Part shown: positions 7,589 through 15,092 of the stretch, in pieces
Position numbering within the stretch: position 1 is the first letter of the stretch
How the letters are laid out: each line of letters starts with the position of its first letter
NCBI GenBank assembly: GCA_023488565.1
Contig: JAMDDZ010000016.1
Coordinates: forward strand, 1 to 23,098
Source: Bacillota bacterium
Lineage (GTDB): Bacteria; Bacillota; Sulfobacillia; Sulfobacillales; Sulfobacillaceae
DNA length: 23,098 nt
Direction: 5' to 3'
The notes under the pieces: model-generated
What the model saw: only the letters and a program-made list of their open reading frames with translations
The model's database searches: none
Told to the model about the DNA's origin: nothing
Position numbers and translations under genes: made by a program

Positions 7589-8017
7589 AAATTACCATTT
7601 GCGCCGTGTGGTTGCGTAGGACCAACCCATATGATCGTGCCTAGGTGCCCAAGGCCGATCCCTGACGAGCGGCCAGCAAGTGTTGATAACCTGTGGATAA
7701 GGGATCGGCAGGGTATCTATTCTGACAGGGACCTGGCGATCTCTTCACCGGACAGAGGCACGTACTGGAACGGTCACGGCCGTTCGGAAGAATCCATCGG
7801 CGTCCCACCGAGGGTGCGCCGTGCAAAGCGCGGGGAGTGCTCAGTCGGAGATGGCAGCCTCTGTTTCCTGTCGCACCGACGTTGTGAAACGCTGCCGAAA
7901 TGTGTCACACGGGGAAAGAGGTGCCGACCTGGCATGGCGAACGTCGTTCTGAAAAGCGCACCGGATTTATCCGCAGGAAGTCGAGGATTGTGGGCATCTA
8001 CCAGCCGGAGGTGAAGC
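7589..8017. promoter_or_regulatory. Upstream region of the globin-EAL gene with DnaA-box-like sites
   Basis: About 430 bases without a convincing gene; a 127-codon forward frame at 7631-8014 lacks a ribosome binding site and family resemblance. It contains a perfect DnaA-box nonamer (TTATCCACA on the reverse strand, 7692-7700) within GTTGATAACCTGTGGATAA, and an 8/9 match (TTATCCGCA, 7967-7975) on the other strand. The right end holds GGAGGTG just before the globin-EAL start. Confidence 0.45.
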
Positions 8018-10081
8018 ATGTCAGAAGAGGGATTGGATCACCCATTGGGTTTGTTCCCAAGAGCAACACTTGGCCTTAAGGACTTTGGCCAGTATTTTTC
8101 ACACGAGTTTATTGCCCGTTTTTACGCCACCATTCACTCCAATCCGGAGACAAAGCAGTTCATTGACCGTCTGAGTGCTGAGGAGTTTGATGACCTGAAA
8201 CACCGCCAGGCCGATCACCTCATCCAGCTATCTGATCCCGCGTGCGGGGTGGATGCCCTCCGAAATGCAGCGATGCACGTAGGCCGTATCCATAGCATGA
8301 TTGGCCTGGACGTCTCCACCCTGTCTCAAGCGTATAAGCTGCAGGTTGATCTGATTGGTCAAGGGGTCAATCGTTATTTCCCGTTGAAAGGAGATCGGGA
8401 TCTGGTGCGCCTGTTTCTATATGAGCGCATCCTGGAGGATCTCGTGGGCCAGATGGCCAGTATGCAGAAAATCAGTCAGGAGCAGGTCGAGGTGCTCCAC
8501 GACATTGAGGAGACTCTGCGCACAACCAAGCCGTTAGCGGATATCCTGCGCACGGTGTTTGATTTGGTCATGACCGTGTCGGGTATGCGGGCTGTCGCGT
8601 TAACGCGGCCTGATGACGATGGGGTGCTCCGTGTGGAGAAGTATTCCGGCGATTTGATTCGGCACTATTTGGAAGCCATGCAAACCGGACTAGCGCACTC
8701 CTCCAGCGTGCGGGACGCCTATGTGCGCGATCCCTACGAACGGGCTTGGCATAGCGGAGAGAGTGTCCTTATCGACAGCTACGAGACGGGCATGCTCGCA
8801 CCTTGGCGGGTCGCTCTGGCCCGGGATCATCATGTGCGGTCTGCGGCGATCCTGCCGATCATGGATGCCAAAGACCACGTGCAAGCCTTATTCCAACTCT
8901 ATCATACCATGCCAGGATATTTTTCAGCGTCTGAACGACAATCGTTTCTGTCGCGGTTACAAGGGATTTTAAGCACGGTGCTGTCCCCCACGCTCACAGA
9001 TCAGCCGGTTATCCTGCACCAGCAACGCCAGGATTGGCGCGCACTGCTGGAACACGACGGACTGATCATGTATTTCCAGCCGATTGCCGATCTGAAAACG
9101 ATGAAAATCCACAAGGTCGAAGCGCTCGCGCGATTGCGGGACTCCGGTGGCCGACTGATTCTGCCAGGGGATTTTCTGCCGGCTTTTGGTCAGCGGGAAC
9201 TGCAAATCTTGTTCACCCAGGGGCTGTATCAGGCACTCAAAGCCCGCCGTCGATGGGAAGCCCAGGGCCTGGCGGTGGGGATATCGATTAACTTCCCCAC
9301 CGAGGGGATTGGCTATCCCGTCTACTGGCGGGAAATTCAGAAGGCCCTGGCAGCTACCCAGACGGCGCCGTCGAATTTGACCGTCGAACTGTTGGAAACG
9401 GAGGACAACGCCGCGCGGAGTGTGGAACAATGGATGGGGGATCTGGCGCGTTTGGGGGTCCGTTTGGCGCAAGATGATCTCGGTTCGGGGTATAGCTCCT
9501 TACTGCGCCTGGGACGTGTGGCATTCGATGAAGTCAAGGTGGACCAAGGGTTGGTGCGGGGTTCTCGGCACGATCCGCGCAAGGCGTTGGAATTTATTCA
9601 TCATTTGACCGGTTTGGGCCACGACTTTGGGATCGCTGTCACTATTGAAGGCGTGGAACATTTGGGGCTCATCGAAGCGGCGGCAATTCTGGGTGCGGAC
9701 TATGGGCAAGGCTATGGGATTGCCCGACCGATGCCAGCCGACGAGCTTGCGGCGTGGGCGAGGCAGTTTCAGTTGAACGTGGAGGTGATGCAGCCCCGCA
9801 CTGCCCTCGGAGCCTTTGCGGCCAGTATGTTGTGGCAGATGCAATTACGGGCACTCACACCCTTACCCGATTTACTTCGCTACTTTGTGAAGGCACCCTG
9901 TCCGGTATCTCATTATATTCATAGTCAAGGGCTTGAAGAAACGGATCTGGCACACACACTGCAGGCCCTTTACGTGGCGGCCCTGCAAGGGGCTGGTGAT
10001 CCCCAATATCGGCAAGTGCGCCGGCATATGGAACAACTTTTGGCGGACCGCGCGCAAGTGGAGGCGTCCGCAACGATGTGA
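8018..10081 (+). CDS. Globin-coupled sensor phosphodiesterase (globin-GAF-EAL)
   Basis: 687 aa, ATG with GGAGGTG upstream. Residues ~15-155 form a sensor globin (protoglobin family): V-G-R-I-H92-S-M-I-G-L-D-x-S-x-x-x-x-A-Y matches the heme-proximal His region of globin-coupled sensors such as HemAT, so heme and O2 (or NO/CO) binding is expected. Residues ~165-325 are a GAF domain. Residues ~340-585 are an EAL domain with E368-A-L, I-N425-F, E457-L-L-E-T, D486-D487-L-G-S-G-Y-S, V-K507-V-D, I-E544-G-V-E and Q564-G-Y, so it is probably active c-di-GMP phosphodiesterase. A ~95-residue C-terminal part (LTPLPDLLRYFV, then CPVSHYIHSQGLE, then helices) is unassigned, perhaps a CZB-like or helical sensor module. 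There is no GGDEF domain. No membrane segment, so cytoplasmic. It likely lowers c-di-GMP in response to oxygen. Confidence 0.9.
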   Translation: MSEEGLDHPLGLFPRATLGLKDFGQYFSHEFIARFYATIHSNPETKQFIDRLSAEEFDDLKHRQADHLIQLSDPACGVDALRNAAMHVGRIHSMIGLDVSTLSQAYKLQVDLIGQGVNRYFPLKGDRDLVRLFLYERILEDLVGQMASMQKISQEQVEVLHDIEETLRTTKPLADILRTVFDLVMTVSGMRAVALTRPDDDGVLRVEKYSGDLIRHYLEAMQTGLAHSSSVRDAYVRDPYERAWHSGESVLIDSYETGMLAPWRVALARDHHVRSAAILPIMDAKDHVQALFQLYHTMPGYFSASERQSFLSRLQGILSTVLSPTLTDQPVILHQQRQDWRALLEHDGLIMYFQPIADLKTMKIHKVEALARLRDSGGRLILPGDFLPAFGQRELQILFTQGLYQALKARRRWEAQGLAVGISINFPTEGIGYPVYWREIQKALAATQTAPSNLTVELLETEDNAARSVEQWMGDLARLGVRLAQDDLGSGYSSLLRLGRVAFDEVKVDQGLVRGSRHDPRKALEFIHHLTGLGHDFGIAVTIEGVEHLGLIEAAAILGADYGQGYGIARPMPADELAAWARQFQLNVEVMQPRTALGAFAASMLWQMQLRALTPLPDLLRYFVKAPCPVSHYIHSQGLEETDLAHTLQALYVAALQGAGDPQYRQVRRHMEQLLADRAQVEASATM

Positions 10082-10129
10082 AACGACGACCCAGTCCGCA
10101 TCGGGAGCTCTCCCCAAGCGACCCGCCGC

Positions 10130-10495
10130 TCACCTGGTCCCTAGGGCAAACTCGTGACACGTTAAATCCGCAATATGCCAGTGTGCCAGCCACAACAAGC
10201 GGTATACAATAACATGCGGGCCCTCTTGGTTCGAAATAGCCTCCCTTGGGGTGATGGTGCCGCGCGGCAAGGGCCGCATACGCGTGCGGAGCATGACCGC
10301 GTCCAGGGAACGATCCAGCACGTTGGTCAAAGCCTCGGCTCCGGCGGCCGCCCGGGCGATGGCCATCATGGCGACCCCAACCCAAAGCCAGGGGAACACG
10401 CCGGAAGCATGCCAGGCCAGCACACTGCCCGCTAAGCCTTCCAAGACAAAAATCAGCCAAACGCGCGGTTTAGAAAAATTCCAATACGTACGCAC
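10130..10495 (-). pseudogene. ctaB: 5' remnant of protoheme IX farnesyltransferase (heme O synthase)
   Basis: GTG at 10495. The frame encodes a UbiA-family N-terminus: YWNFSKPRVWLIFVLEGLAG (first helix, 'L-KPRV' motif) and then the prenyl-diphosphate/Mg site region N-V-L-D-R-S-L-D-A-V-M, R-T-R-M-R-P-L-P-R-G, I-T-P-R-E-A. This matches CtaB/CyoE, which farnesylates heme b to heme O for cytochrome oxidases. After ~87 residues the frame becomes non-hydrophobic, while a neighbouring frame encodes IPLVVAGTLAYCGFNV, so a frameshift is likely. The remaining ~200 residues, including the second Asp-rich motif, are absent, and the globin-EAL gene lies where they should be. A dead fragment. Confidence 0.72.
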
Positions 10496-11087
10496 CCTGG
10501 TACGTAAGATCGGTGGCGATCAATGGTGAACGACCATTTTGCTACACCCCAGCTTTCGGCCCCCGCAGAACGCTGAGTTCCCCTAGGTTCTGAGCGGCGT
10601 AGGACATGCCGGTCATGGGTCTGTGGTCTCCATACGGTCGTTGGGACCCGTGAACTGGGTCACTAGACCCAGAAATCATGGACCATTAGGCTCCTCCGGA
10701 CTACCCAGGAAAAGAAACCGCCTCCTAGGGCACTTGCGTGTTAGGGATCCTATGATAGAGTGGACAATCCTCGCCAAGCCTTCCCCGAAACGCGCAGGAT
10801 AGGGTTTGGGGATCACGCTGTTGGGGTGTTATCACGCTATCCCTAGGATACACCGGGAAGGGCCATGCTGGGCGTCTTTAAGGCGTGGCCGACCAGAGCG
10901 CCGCGGCCTCTGAGAGCTTCTTCAGACGGTTGGTGTTGTGCGGCGCGACCCTACGCGGGTGAACAGGCCCCGCGTGAGGGAAATGCGCTCATTTTGGTCG
11001 ATGGGGCTGAGAGCTGACAAAAAAAGGCCGATCGGCGTCGAATGAGGCAGGAATGGCCGAGGTTTACGTAGAATTTTTCTGTCAGTC
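10496..11087. other. 590-base gap rich in inverted repeats, no gene supported
   Basis: Contains a perfect hairpin CTGGGTC-ACTA-GACCCAG at 10655-10672, a second ACGCGGG...CCCGCGT at about 10953-10975, and a directly repeated ATCACGCT within 10814-10845. It has no open frame with coding signals and no recognisable riboswitch or T-box core. Possibly decayed DNA plus the leader of the Spo0E-like gene. Confidence 0.45.
10655..10672. repeat. Perfect 7-bp stem-loop
   Basis: CTGGGTC, loop ACTA, GACCCAG. No T-run follows, so it is not a classical terminator. It lies in the structured non-coding gap between the ctaB remnant and the Spo0E-like gene. Confidence 0.6.
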
Positions 11088-11351
11088 ATGGCGATGGCGA
11101 GTTTGGAGCAGGAAAGGAAAGCTGGCTTGTCGGATATCCCGCGTCTCTTGGAGCAAATTCGCGCGTTGCAGGGGCAATTGGAGAAAATTTTTCTTCAATC
11201 CCAGGATCTCCGGGATCCCCAGTTATTACGGGTGAGTTGCGCACTCGACGCCCTCATCGTCCAGTATCTTGCCTGGGAACGGGATCAGCGCCCAGCCGTG
11301 GTGGCGCAGCGGGCTGCTGCGCCAGTCGACTCCGCATTGCAGGCCGAGTGA
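11088..11351 (+). CDS. Spo0E-like aspartyl-phosphate phosphatase
   Basis: 87 aa from ATG 11088. The region LLEQIRALQGQLEKIFLQSQ, then D-P-Q-L-L-R-V-S50-C-A-L-D54-A-L-I-V-Q-Y matches the Spo0E signature, a two-helix hairpin with S-x-x-L-D-x-x-I. Family members dephosphorylate the sporulation regulator Spo0A~P. The start is uncertain: no good ribosome binding site precedes the ATG, whereas a TTG at 11127 follows AGGAAAGG by about 8 bases and would give 74 residues, closer to the family's usual length. The last ~25 residues are a low-complexity Ala-rich tail. It stands alone. A second, shorter paralogue is at 22828. Confidence 0.7.
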   Translation: MAMASLEQERKAGLSDIPRLLEQIRALQGQLEKIFLQSQDLRDPQLLRVSCALDALIVQYLAWERDQRPAVVAQRAAAPVDSALQAE

Positions 11352-11695
11352 GGTCTGGTCTCAGGGGCTCTAGCGGGCAGATGAGGTTGACGGGAATGAA
11401 GGCCCTCCGTCTGCGTCAGGCGTAATGCCGAAAACAGGCGGGACGAAGGGGGAAGGCCAACGGCGCTAGCGGTGGGCTTCGCCGAGGACTTGCCACCAAA
11501 AACCACGACTGCACCGATTGGGCATTGAGCCTGCGTGTTGGGGCACCAAAGTCCTCGCGTTTTCTGCGTGGACGGACCCCCACCCTGAATTCCAGGGGCG
11601 GGCCCATCGTGATCCGGAGAGGCCTCTTACCAGGGTGTAGTGTCCGCAGTTAGCGCGGACTGGACTTGGAGGAATTTATCCAGCATGGGGAGCAA
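11352..11695. other. Gap without a supported gene; one hairpin
   Basis: No ORF with coding signals. GTCCGC, 7-nt loop, GCGGAC at 11642-11660 is a perfect 6-bp hairpin near the end of the convergent reverse-strand gene. Confidence 0.35.
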
Positions 11696-11971
11696 CTAGG
11701 CGAATGGCGGTGCCGACTGCAGCAGAGGCCAGATTTTATCCGTAATGCGGCGTTCTAAAGGCGTACATTGGTCATAAGGAATGAAAAGCTCTAGGCCATC
11801 CAGGGCCCATGTCCGCGGATCATCGGGATCGGACTGCTCGGATGACGGCGCGTAGTACACGGTCATGACGGGTTCGGCGCGACCCATGGCCCAAATCATC
11901 AGGCGCAAATGGCCGTGAGGGTCGGCGTGCGTGACCCAGCAACGATAGGTGCCCAAAACATGGCGTACCAT
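11696..11971 (-). CDS. Hypothetical protein (91 aa)
   Basis: ATG at 11971 with GAGGAGGGA 9 bases upstream; a GTG two codons earlier is also possible. The protein starts MVRHVLGTYRCWVTHADPHG, has a beta-rich first half (LRLMIWAMG, VMTVYYAP) and an acidic middle (EQSDPDDPRTWALDG), and ends with a helix TPLERRITDKIWPLL. No signal peptide, membrane segment or known motif. The good ribosome binding site and balanced composition make it a likely real gene. Function unknown. Confidence 0.6.
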   Translation of the reverse strand: MVRHVLGTYRCWVTHADPHGHLRLMIWAMGRAEPVMTVYYAPSSEQSDPDDPRTWALDGLELFIPYDQCTPLERRITDKIWPLLQSAPPFA

Positions 11972-12337
11972 AGCCACTGCTCCCTCCTCGGCATGTCGTC
12001 CTCTCCTGGGTGGTCTTATCATGGATCATCGCATGAAATTCGGGGACGATCAAGCCTCCATGCTCGGGAGCCTTTTTCTCGTGCTGAAGGCGTGTCGACC
12101 CGGTCACGTGCCTGCCACCACCGCCCCGGGGCATTGTTGGTGGCAAGTGTCATCGAAGAGACGAAGAGACGTTGCCTAATGGGCGAGAGGAATGCGATGC
12201 TAAATCCTTGGGTAGGGGGTCTCGGCCGCGTTACAATTGGGATGAACAACAACGTGTGCGAAGGGTTTTGATGCCGATGGACCATGCACCGCGCTGTCCA
12301 CAATGTGGTGCTCGTTTGCAGATCCGGAATGCCAGGG
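11972..12337. other. Gap without a confident gene
   Basis: About 365 bases. A forward frame starting at ATG 12270 encodes a short Cys-rich segment (CPQCGARL...TGCDYS) resembling half a zinc ribbon, but it runs through the ilvD remnant in another frame and lacks a second C-x-x-C pair. I do not call it a gene. Confidence 0.35.
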
Positions 12338-12571
12338 CACGGGGACGCGATGCAGGCGGTTTTACAGGATGCGATTATTCCGCAAGAGGTGATCGTGATC
12401 CGTTATGCAGGGCCTAAGGGCGGGCCGTGTATGGCGGAAATGCTCTCCATTACGGCGGCCATTCTTATCGGCAAGGGTCTCGGGGGGAAGGTTGGGTTGA
12501 TGTTGGCGCTCATGCTTATGGGCATCACTCCGACTCACTCGGCTGTCATCCGATCCGAGGCACTCTACTGA
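12338..12571 (+). pseudogene. ilvD: Fragment of dihydroxy-acid dehydratase
   Basis: The forward frame encodes GDAMQAVLQDAIIPQEVIVIRYAGPKGGPCMAEMLSITAAILIGKGLGGKVGL in continuous reading. This is the C-terminal conserved block of IlvD ('[30 protein letters not shown]'), an Fe-S enzyme of branched-chain amino-acid synthesis. The expected next motif, TDGRFSG, is missing, and both the N-terminal ~380 residues and the rest of the C-terminus are absent. It is an internal scrap of ~55 residues with several substitutions (Glu to Ala, Gly to Cys), so it is non-functional. It sits next to the tandem repeats and defence island, and may mark a recombination border. Confidence 0.68.
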
Positions 12572-12712
12572 CGCAATACCCTACGGGATTCAGTCCTGTG
12601 GACTGGGGAATCGCGTTGGGCGTACGGCCAAACCTCACAGCCTACACCCCACCCGAATGACAAGGGTCGGGCGGCATCATGTTCCGACCACCTTCCTCAA
12701 ACCGAAAGCAGC

Positions 12713-12761
12713 GATGACAACACGGTTAGTCAAACCGATGACAAAAAGAGTTAGCCAAAAC
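12713..12761. repeat. Two tandem imperfect 24/25-nt repeats
   Basis: Unit 1 (12713-12736) and unit 2 (12737-12761) each begin GATGACAA and share GTTAG(T/C)CAAA after a variable spacer. Such short repeated sites occur at the ends of elements moved by TnsB/TniA/IstA-type transposases. No transposase gene is visible in the window, so a transposon-end origin is conjecture. Confidence 0.5.
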
Positions 12762-12789
12762 ACATGCACACGCGCACGTGCATAGTTTT
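12757..12789. repeat. Interrupted inverted repeat
   Basis: AAAAC-ATGCAC on the left and GTGCAT-GTTTT on the right, with small interruptions and an 8-nt centre (12770-12777). It overlaps the second tandem repeat unit. Possible protein binding site or element end. Confidence 0.5.
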
Positions 12790-13056
12790 AGCAAGCAGAC
12801 CCCGGACCTTCTCTTTCTATCGGTGCCGGAACGCGACTAGGGGGTCGGGAAGGACGCGTTCGTATCTTTTCCCACGGCAGGGAGCGCCAGGGCAGAAGGA
12901 GAAAAGGCGTGTATCAAAAAGGGGGTCTTACACCAGTCCCGACAATCGGCATTCTACCGTGGGCCTGCCTCTCGAAATCTCGTGTTCACAAGGAGGTCGT
13001 TCCGGGTACGGTCCGCAGTGGTCTATTGGGTTCTGCCGCCATCAGGAATATTAAGT

Positions 13057-13476
13057 CTATGGAATTCCGATGGACTTTGACCCAACCCTATTAGAGTTTT
13101 CATCCCACGGCCGGTCATAAATAAACGAAGCTACGCCGTTTTTCGGGTTTTCTTTCAGCAAGGCACTGAACAAAGTTAGAGCTTCTTTGATTGTGCTGTC
13201 TCCGCCTTTAGCTTCAACAATATTCATAATTTTGAGGCTTGTGAGTCGTGGGAGTCCATACATGACTAGCAAAAGACCAAAAGTTCCTAACAGTCGGTTG
13301 GGGCTTTGCCAATCACGCCAACAAGTGAGAACAAATAATCCGTAAGCCAAAAAATACAAGACTCTAGGCACAAAGAAAACCTGCTCCTTGGATTCATGGG
13401 TCTTTTGGTCTTCTGGGATACCGAACGCAAACGGCCACCCCGTATTATGGATCCATGCCCACAAATGCCTAATCAC
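13057..13476 (-). CDS. Small membrane protein of the Mrr operon
   Basis: 139 aa from GTG at 13476, whose codon overlaps the TGA stop of the upstream gene, so translational coupling is likely. Two transmembrane helices are apparent (VFFVPRVLYFLAYGLFVLTCW and LLGTFGLLLVMYGLPRL), followed by a charged C-terminal domain of ~55 residues (KIMNIVEAKGGD...KEALTLFSALLKENP). Last gene of a four-gene reverse-strand operon with an Mrr nuclease. No known family recognised. By context it may be a membrane component of the defence operon, but that is inference. AT-richer than the chromosome to the left. Confidence 0.65.
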   Translation of the reverse strand: MIRHLWAWIHNTGWPFAFGIPEDQKTHESKEQVFFVPRVLYFLAYGLFVLTCWRDWQSPNRLLGTFGLLLVMYGLPRLTSLKIMNIVEAKGGDSTIKEALTLFSALLKENPKNGVASFIYDRPWDENSNRVGSKSIGIP

Positions 13477-13934
13477 TTATTTGTACTGCCTGAGCTTTTA
13501 TCACTCCCATTCGTTGATATGGACTTTAACATCGCTGAGGCCCTCTCGAATGTTTTTACCCAGTCTCGTAAGTTCTGTTCCACGAACATAACGTCGGCGG
13601 GTTGTACCATGGCAAAGTGGCCCTCCTCTGGTTCATAGGATGTATGTTCTATGTGCCACAATGCCAACGCAACAATGGTCTCTTCAAGCGTAAATCCGGT
13701 CAGTAATCGGGCACCTGAAGGCTGTGCAAGCGGAAGGCAAGCACGAAATTCTAAGATATCTAATGGTGAAACGCTCACCGTTATTGGATCCTTGTTATCA
13801 ATGACATTGAACGTCACATGACCTGCTGGGGCAGTTACCGTGATGGTTCCATTTTTGATTCGATTGTCGGTTTCTTTTGCGTTCTGTTCAACTACGGGGT
13901 TATTATTGTTCTTAGTCAAACCTTGAACTTCCAA
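13473..13934 (-). CDS. Hypothetical protein of the Mrr operon
   Basis: A perfect AAGGAGG lies 10 bases before the TTG at 13934 and decides that start, giving 153 aa; the frame is open to a GTG at 13973 that has no such site. Residues ~10-60 are Asn-rich then beta-like (TITVTAPAGHVTFNVID, DPITVSVSPLDILEF). A helical middle follows (TLEETIVALALWHIEH), then VMFVEQNLRDWVKTF and a Ser/Gly/Lys-rich tail. No membrane segment, no nuclease or ATPase motif, family not recognised. Its stop overlaps the start of the membrane protein gene downstream. It follows the Mrr gene by 78 bases (39 from the GTG). Confidence 0.62.
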   Translation of the reverse strand: MEVQGLTKNNNNPVVEQNAKETDNRIKNGTITVTAPAGHVTFNVIDNKDPITVSVSPLDILEFRACLPLAQPSGARLLTGFTLEETIVALALWHIEHTSYEPEEGHFAMVQPADVMFVEQNLRDWVKTFERASAMLKSISTNGSDKSSGSTNK

Positions 13935-14012
13935 AAGTGTCTTGCCTCCTTGAAATATTTGAACTAAAGGCACCTGCCTATTAATAACTTAACTCTAACT
14001 CAGTATGGGTCA

Positions 14013-14882
14013 TCAATTCCGCCGAATAGTTACTTGAAAAGAATGAAAAAATTCGTCATCAACCACAATATCATATTCAGTGCGTTGTCGTACCTTTACG
14101 CCGAGTTCGTACTCTCTGAGTAATTCACATAATCGCTCTCCGTCGATGAGTTCCACTGGTGGTGCGCCGTCACGAGACGATTCAGCTATAGCCTCGGTCG
14201 TAAAGTGCCCCGTGGTAATAAGGAGACCTTTTTCCCCTCGCCCTGCCATAGCACCCCGAAAATCGCGAACAATGCTTGCGCCGACAGACCCTTTGTACCG
14301 TTTGCATTGAAAGAAGACAGGAAAACTCACTAAGGACACGCGATACACCCCAACTCCATCAATGCCTCCATCACCCGTTCGGCCTAGAATATTCACATTG
14401 ACAAACCCTGCCTCTCGCAATAGGCGTTGTGCCAGTCGTTCAAATCCATCGGGAGATAAATTCAATAACGCTCTCAGAAGATGATCCTTCCACGCTTCGT
14501 CAATCGGTTCGTCCGTCTCGGTGGCGTCACTATTAATCATTTGATGGCGATGTTGCGTATAAATCTTTTGCCGTTCCTTTGTCAGACGTTTCACTTCATC
14601 GGGCGTTAATATTTCGCCTTGCTTTGTAACTGACCATACGCCTCGTCCACTGTTATTTACGGCCCCGATTCCTTTTAAATATGATCGAGCCCATGCCAAT
14701 CGATATTCGAGTTTGGTTTGCGGGCCGCTTTTGTGAAGGATGTTGAGTTGCGTTTCGGTAAATTCACCATGGGCAATAACAAAATTATTAATTTCGGAGA
14801 TCGTACCCGATCCGCCAAGGGCCTTCAACGACTCGAGAACCGACCACATTAATTCAGTATGTTGAGGAATATCCACTTCCAT
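14013..14882 (-). CDS. mrr: Mrr-family restriction endonuclease (type IV, modification-dependent)
   Basis: 289 aa, ATG at 14882 with AAAGGAGA upstream. Residues 1-~95 form a winged-helix Mrr_N domain (LMWSVLESLKALGGSGTISEI, then LEYRLAWARSYLKGIGAV, W-S-V-T-K-Q-G). Residues ~140-260 form the Mrr catalytic PD-(D/E)XK domain: G-F-E148-R-L-A-Q-R-L-L, G-D-G-G-I-D175-G, and F-Q192-C-K194-R-Y. Family members cut DNA carrying modified bases. All catalytic residues are present. The gene is in a reverse-strand operon beside, and divergent from, a type III restriction-modification system; a methylation-dependent nuclease next to a methyltransferase must tolerate that methylation. GC content appears lower than in the left half, consistent with transfer. 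Confidence 0.88.
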   Translation of the reverse strand: MEVDIPQHTELMWSVLESLKALGGSGTISEINNFVIAHGEFTETQLNILHKSGPQTKLEYRLAWARSYLKGIGAVNNSGRGVWSVTKQGEILTPDEVKRLTKERQKIYTQHRHQMINSDATETDEPIDEAWKDHLLRALLNLSPDGFERLAQRLLREAGFVNVNILGRTGDGGIDGVGVYRVSLVSFPVFFQCKRYKGSVGASIVRDFRGAMAGRGEKGLLITTGHFTTEAIAESSRDGAPPVELIDGERLCELLREYELGVKVRQRTEYDIVVDDEFFHSFQVTIRRN

Positions 14883-15092
14883 ATTATTTCTCCTTTTGTC
14901 AGTCTTTCACGAATTATGCGTCATTATAGTGAGGCGAGGATGGTAAGTGTTATAGGCGAATCTTCCAGTATTCATATACATGGCAGGCTCTTGTATCTCA
15001 TCGGTCGATTTCACCCATTGATAACTCGCAACCGTACCTTGGCCTTCAAAACGTTATACAGTTTGGTGATTTGAGTAACTCCCCTCCGTCCA

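Larger units (their letters stand above)
12572..13056. other. Non-coding border between ilvD remnant and defence island
   Basis: 485 bases. Contains a hairpin at 12587-12612 (GATT/CAGTCC, loop TGT, GGACTG/AATC with a GGG bulge), two ~24-nt tandem imperfect repeats, and an inverted repeat. A 61-codon frame (12909-13094, start MYQKGGLTPVP) has no clear ribosome binding site and I do not call it. Confidence 0.45.

Noticed and set aside
7631..8014. Forward 127-aa open frame before the globin-EAL gene
   Set aside because: Random-looking composition and no start signals; it covers the promoter region and DnaA-box-like sites.
9855..10460. 201-aa reverse frame over the ctaB remnant
   Set aside because: Only a short part (IPLVVAGTLAYCGFNV) looks like membrane protein, consistent with the frameshifted continuation of ctaB; the rest is antisense to the globin-EAL gene.
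10496..11087. T-box or other amino-acid riboswitch in the hairpin-rich gap
   Set aside because: No AGGGUGG-type T-box sequence and no downstream metabolic gene.
12270..12417. Possible zinc-ribbon protein (CPQCGARL...TGCDYS)
   Set aside because: Only one C-x-x-C pair is present, the ribosome binding site is weak, and the second half is the ilvD remnant read in another frame.
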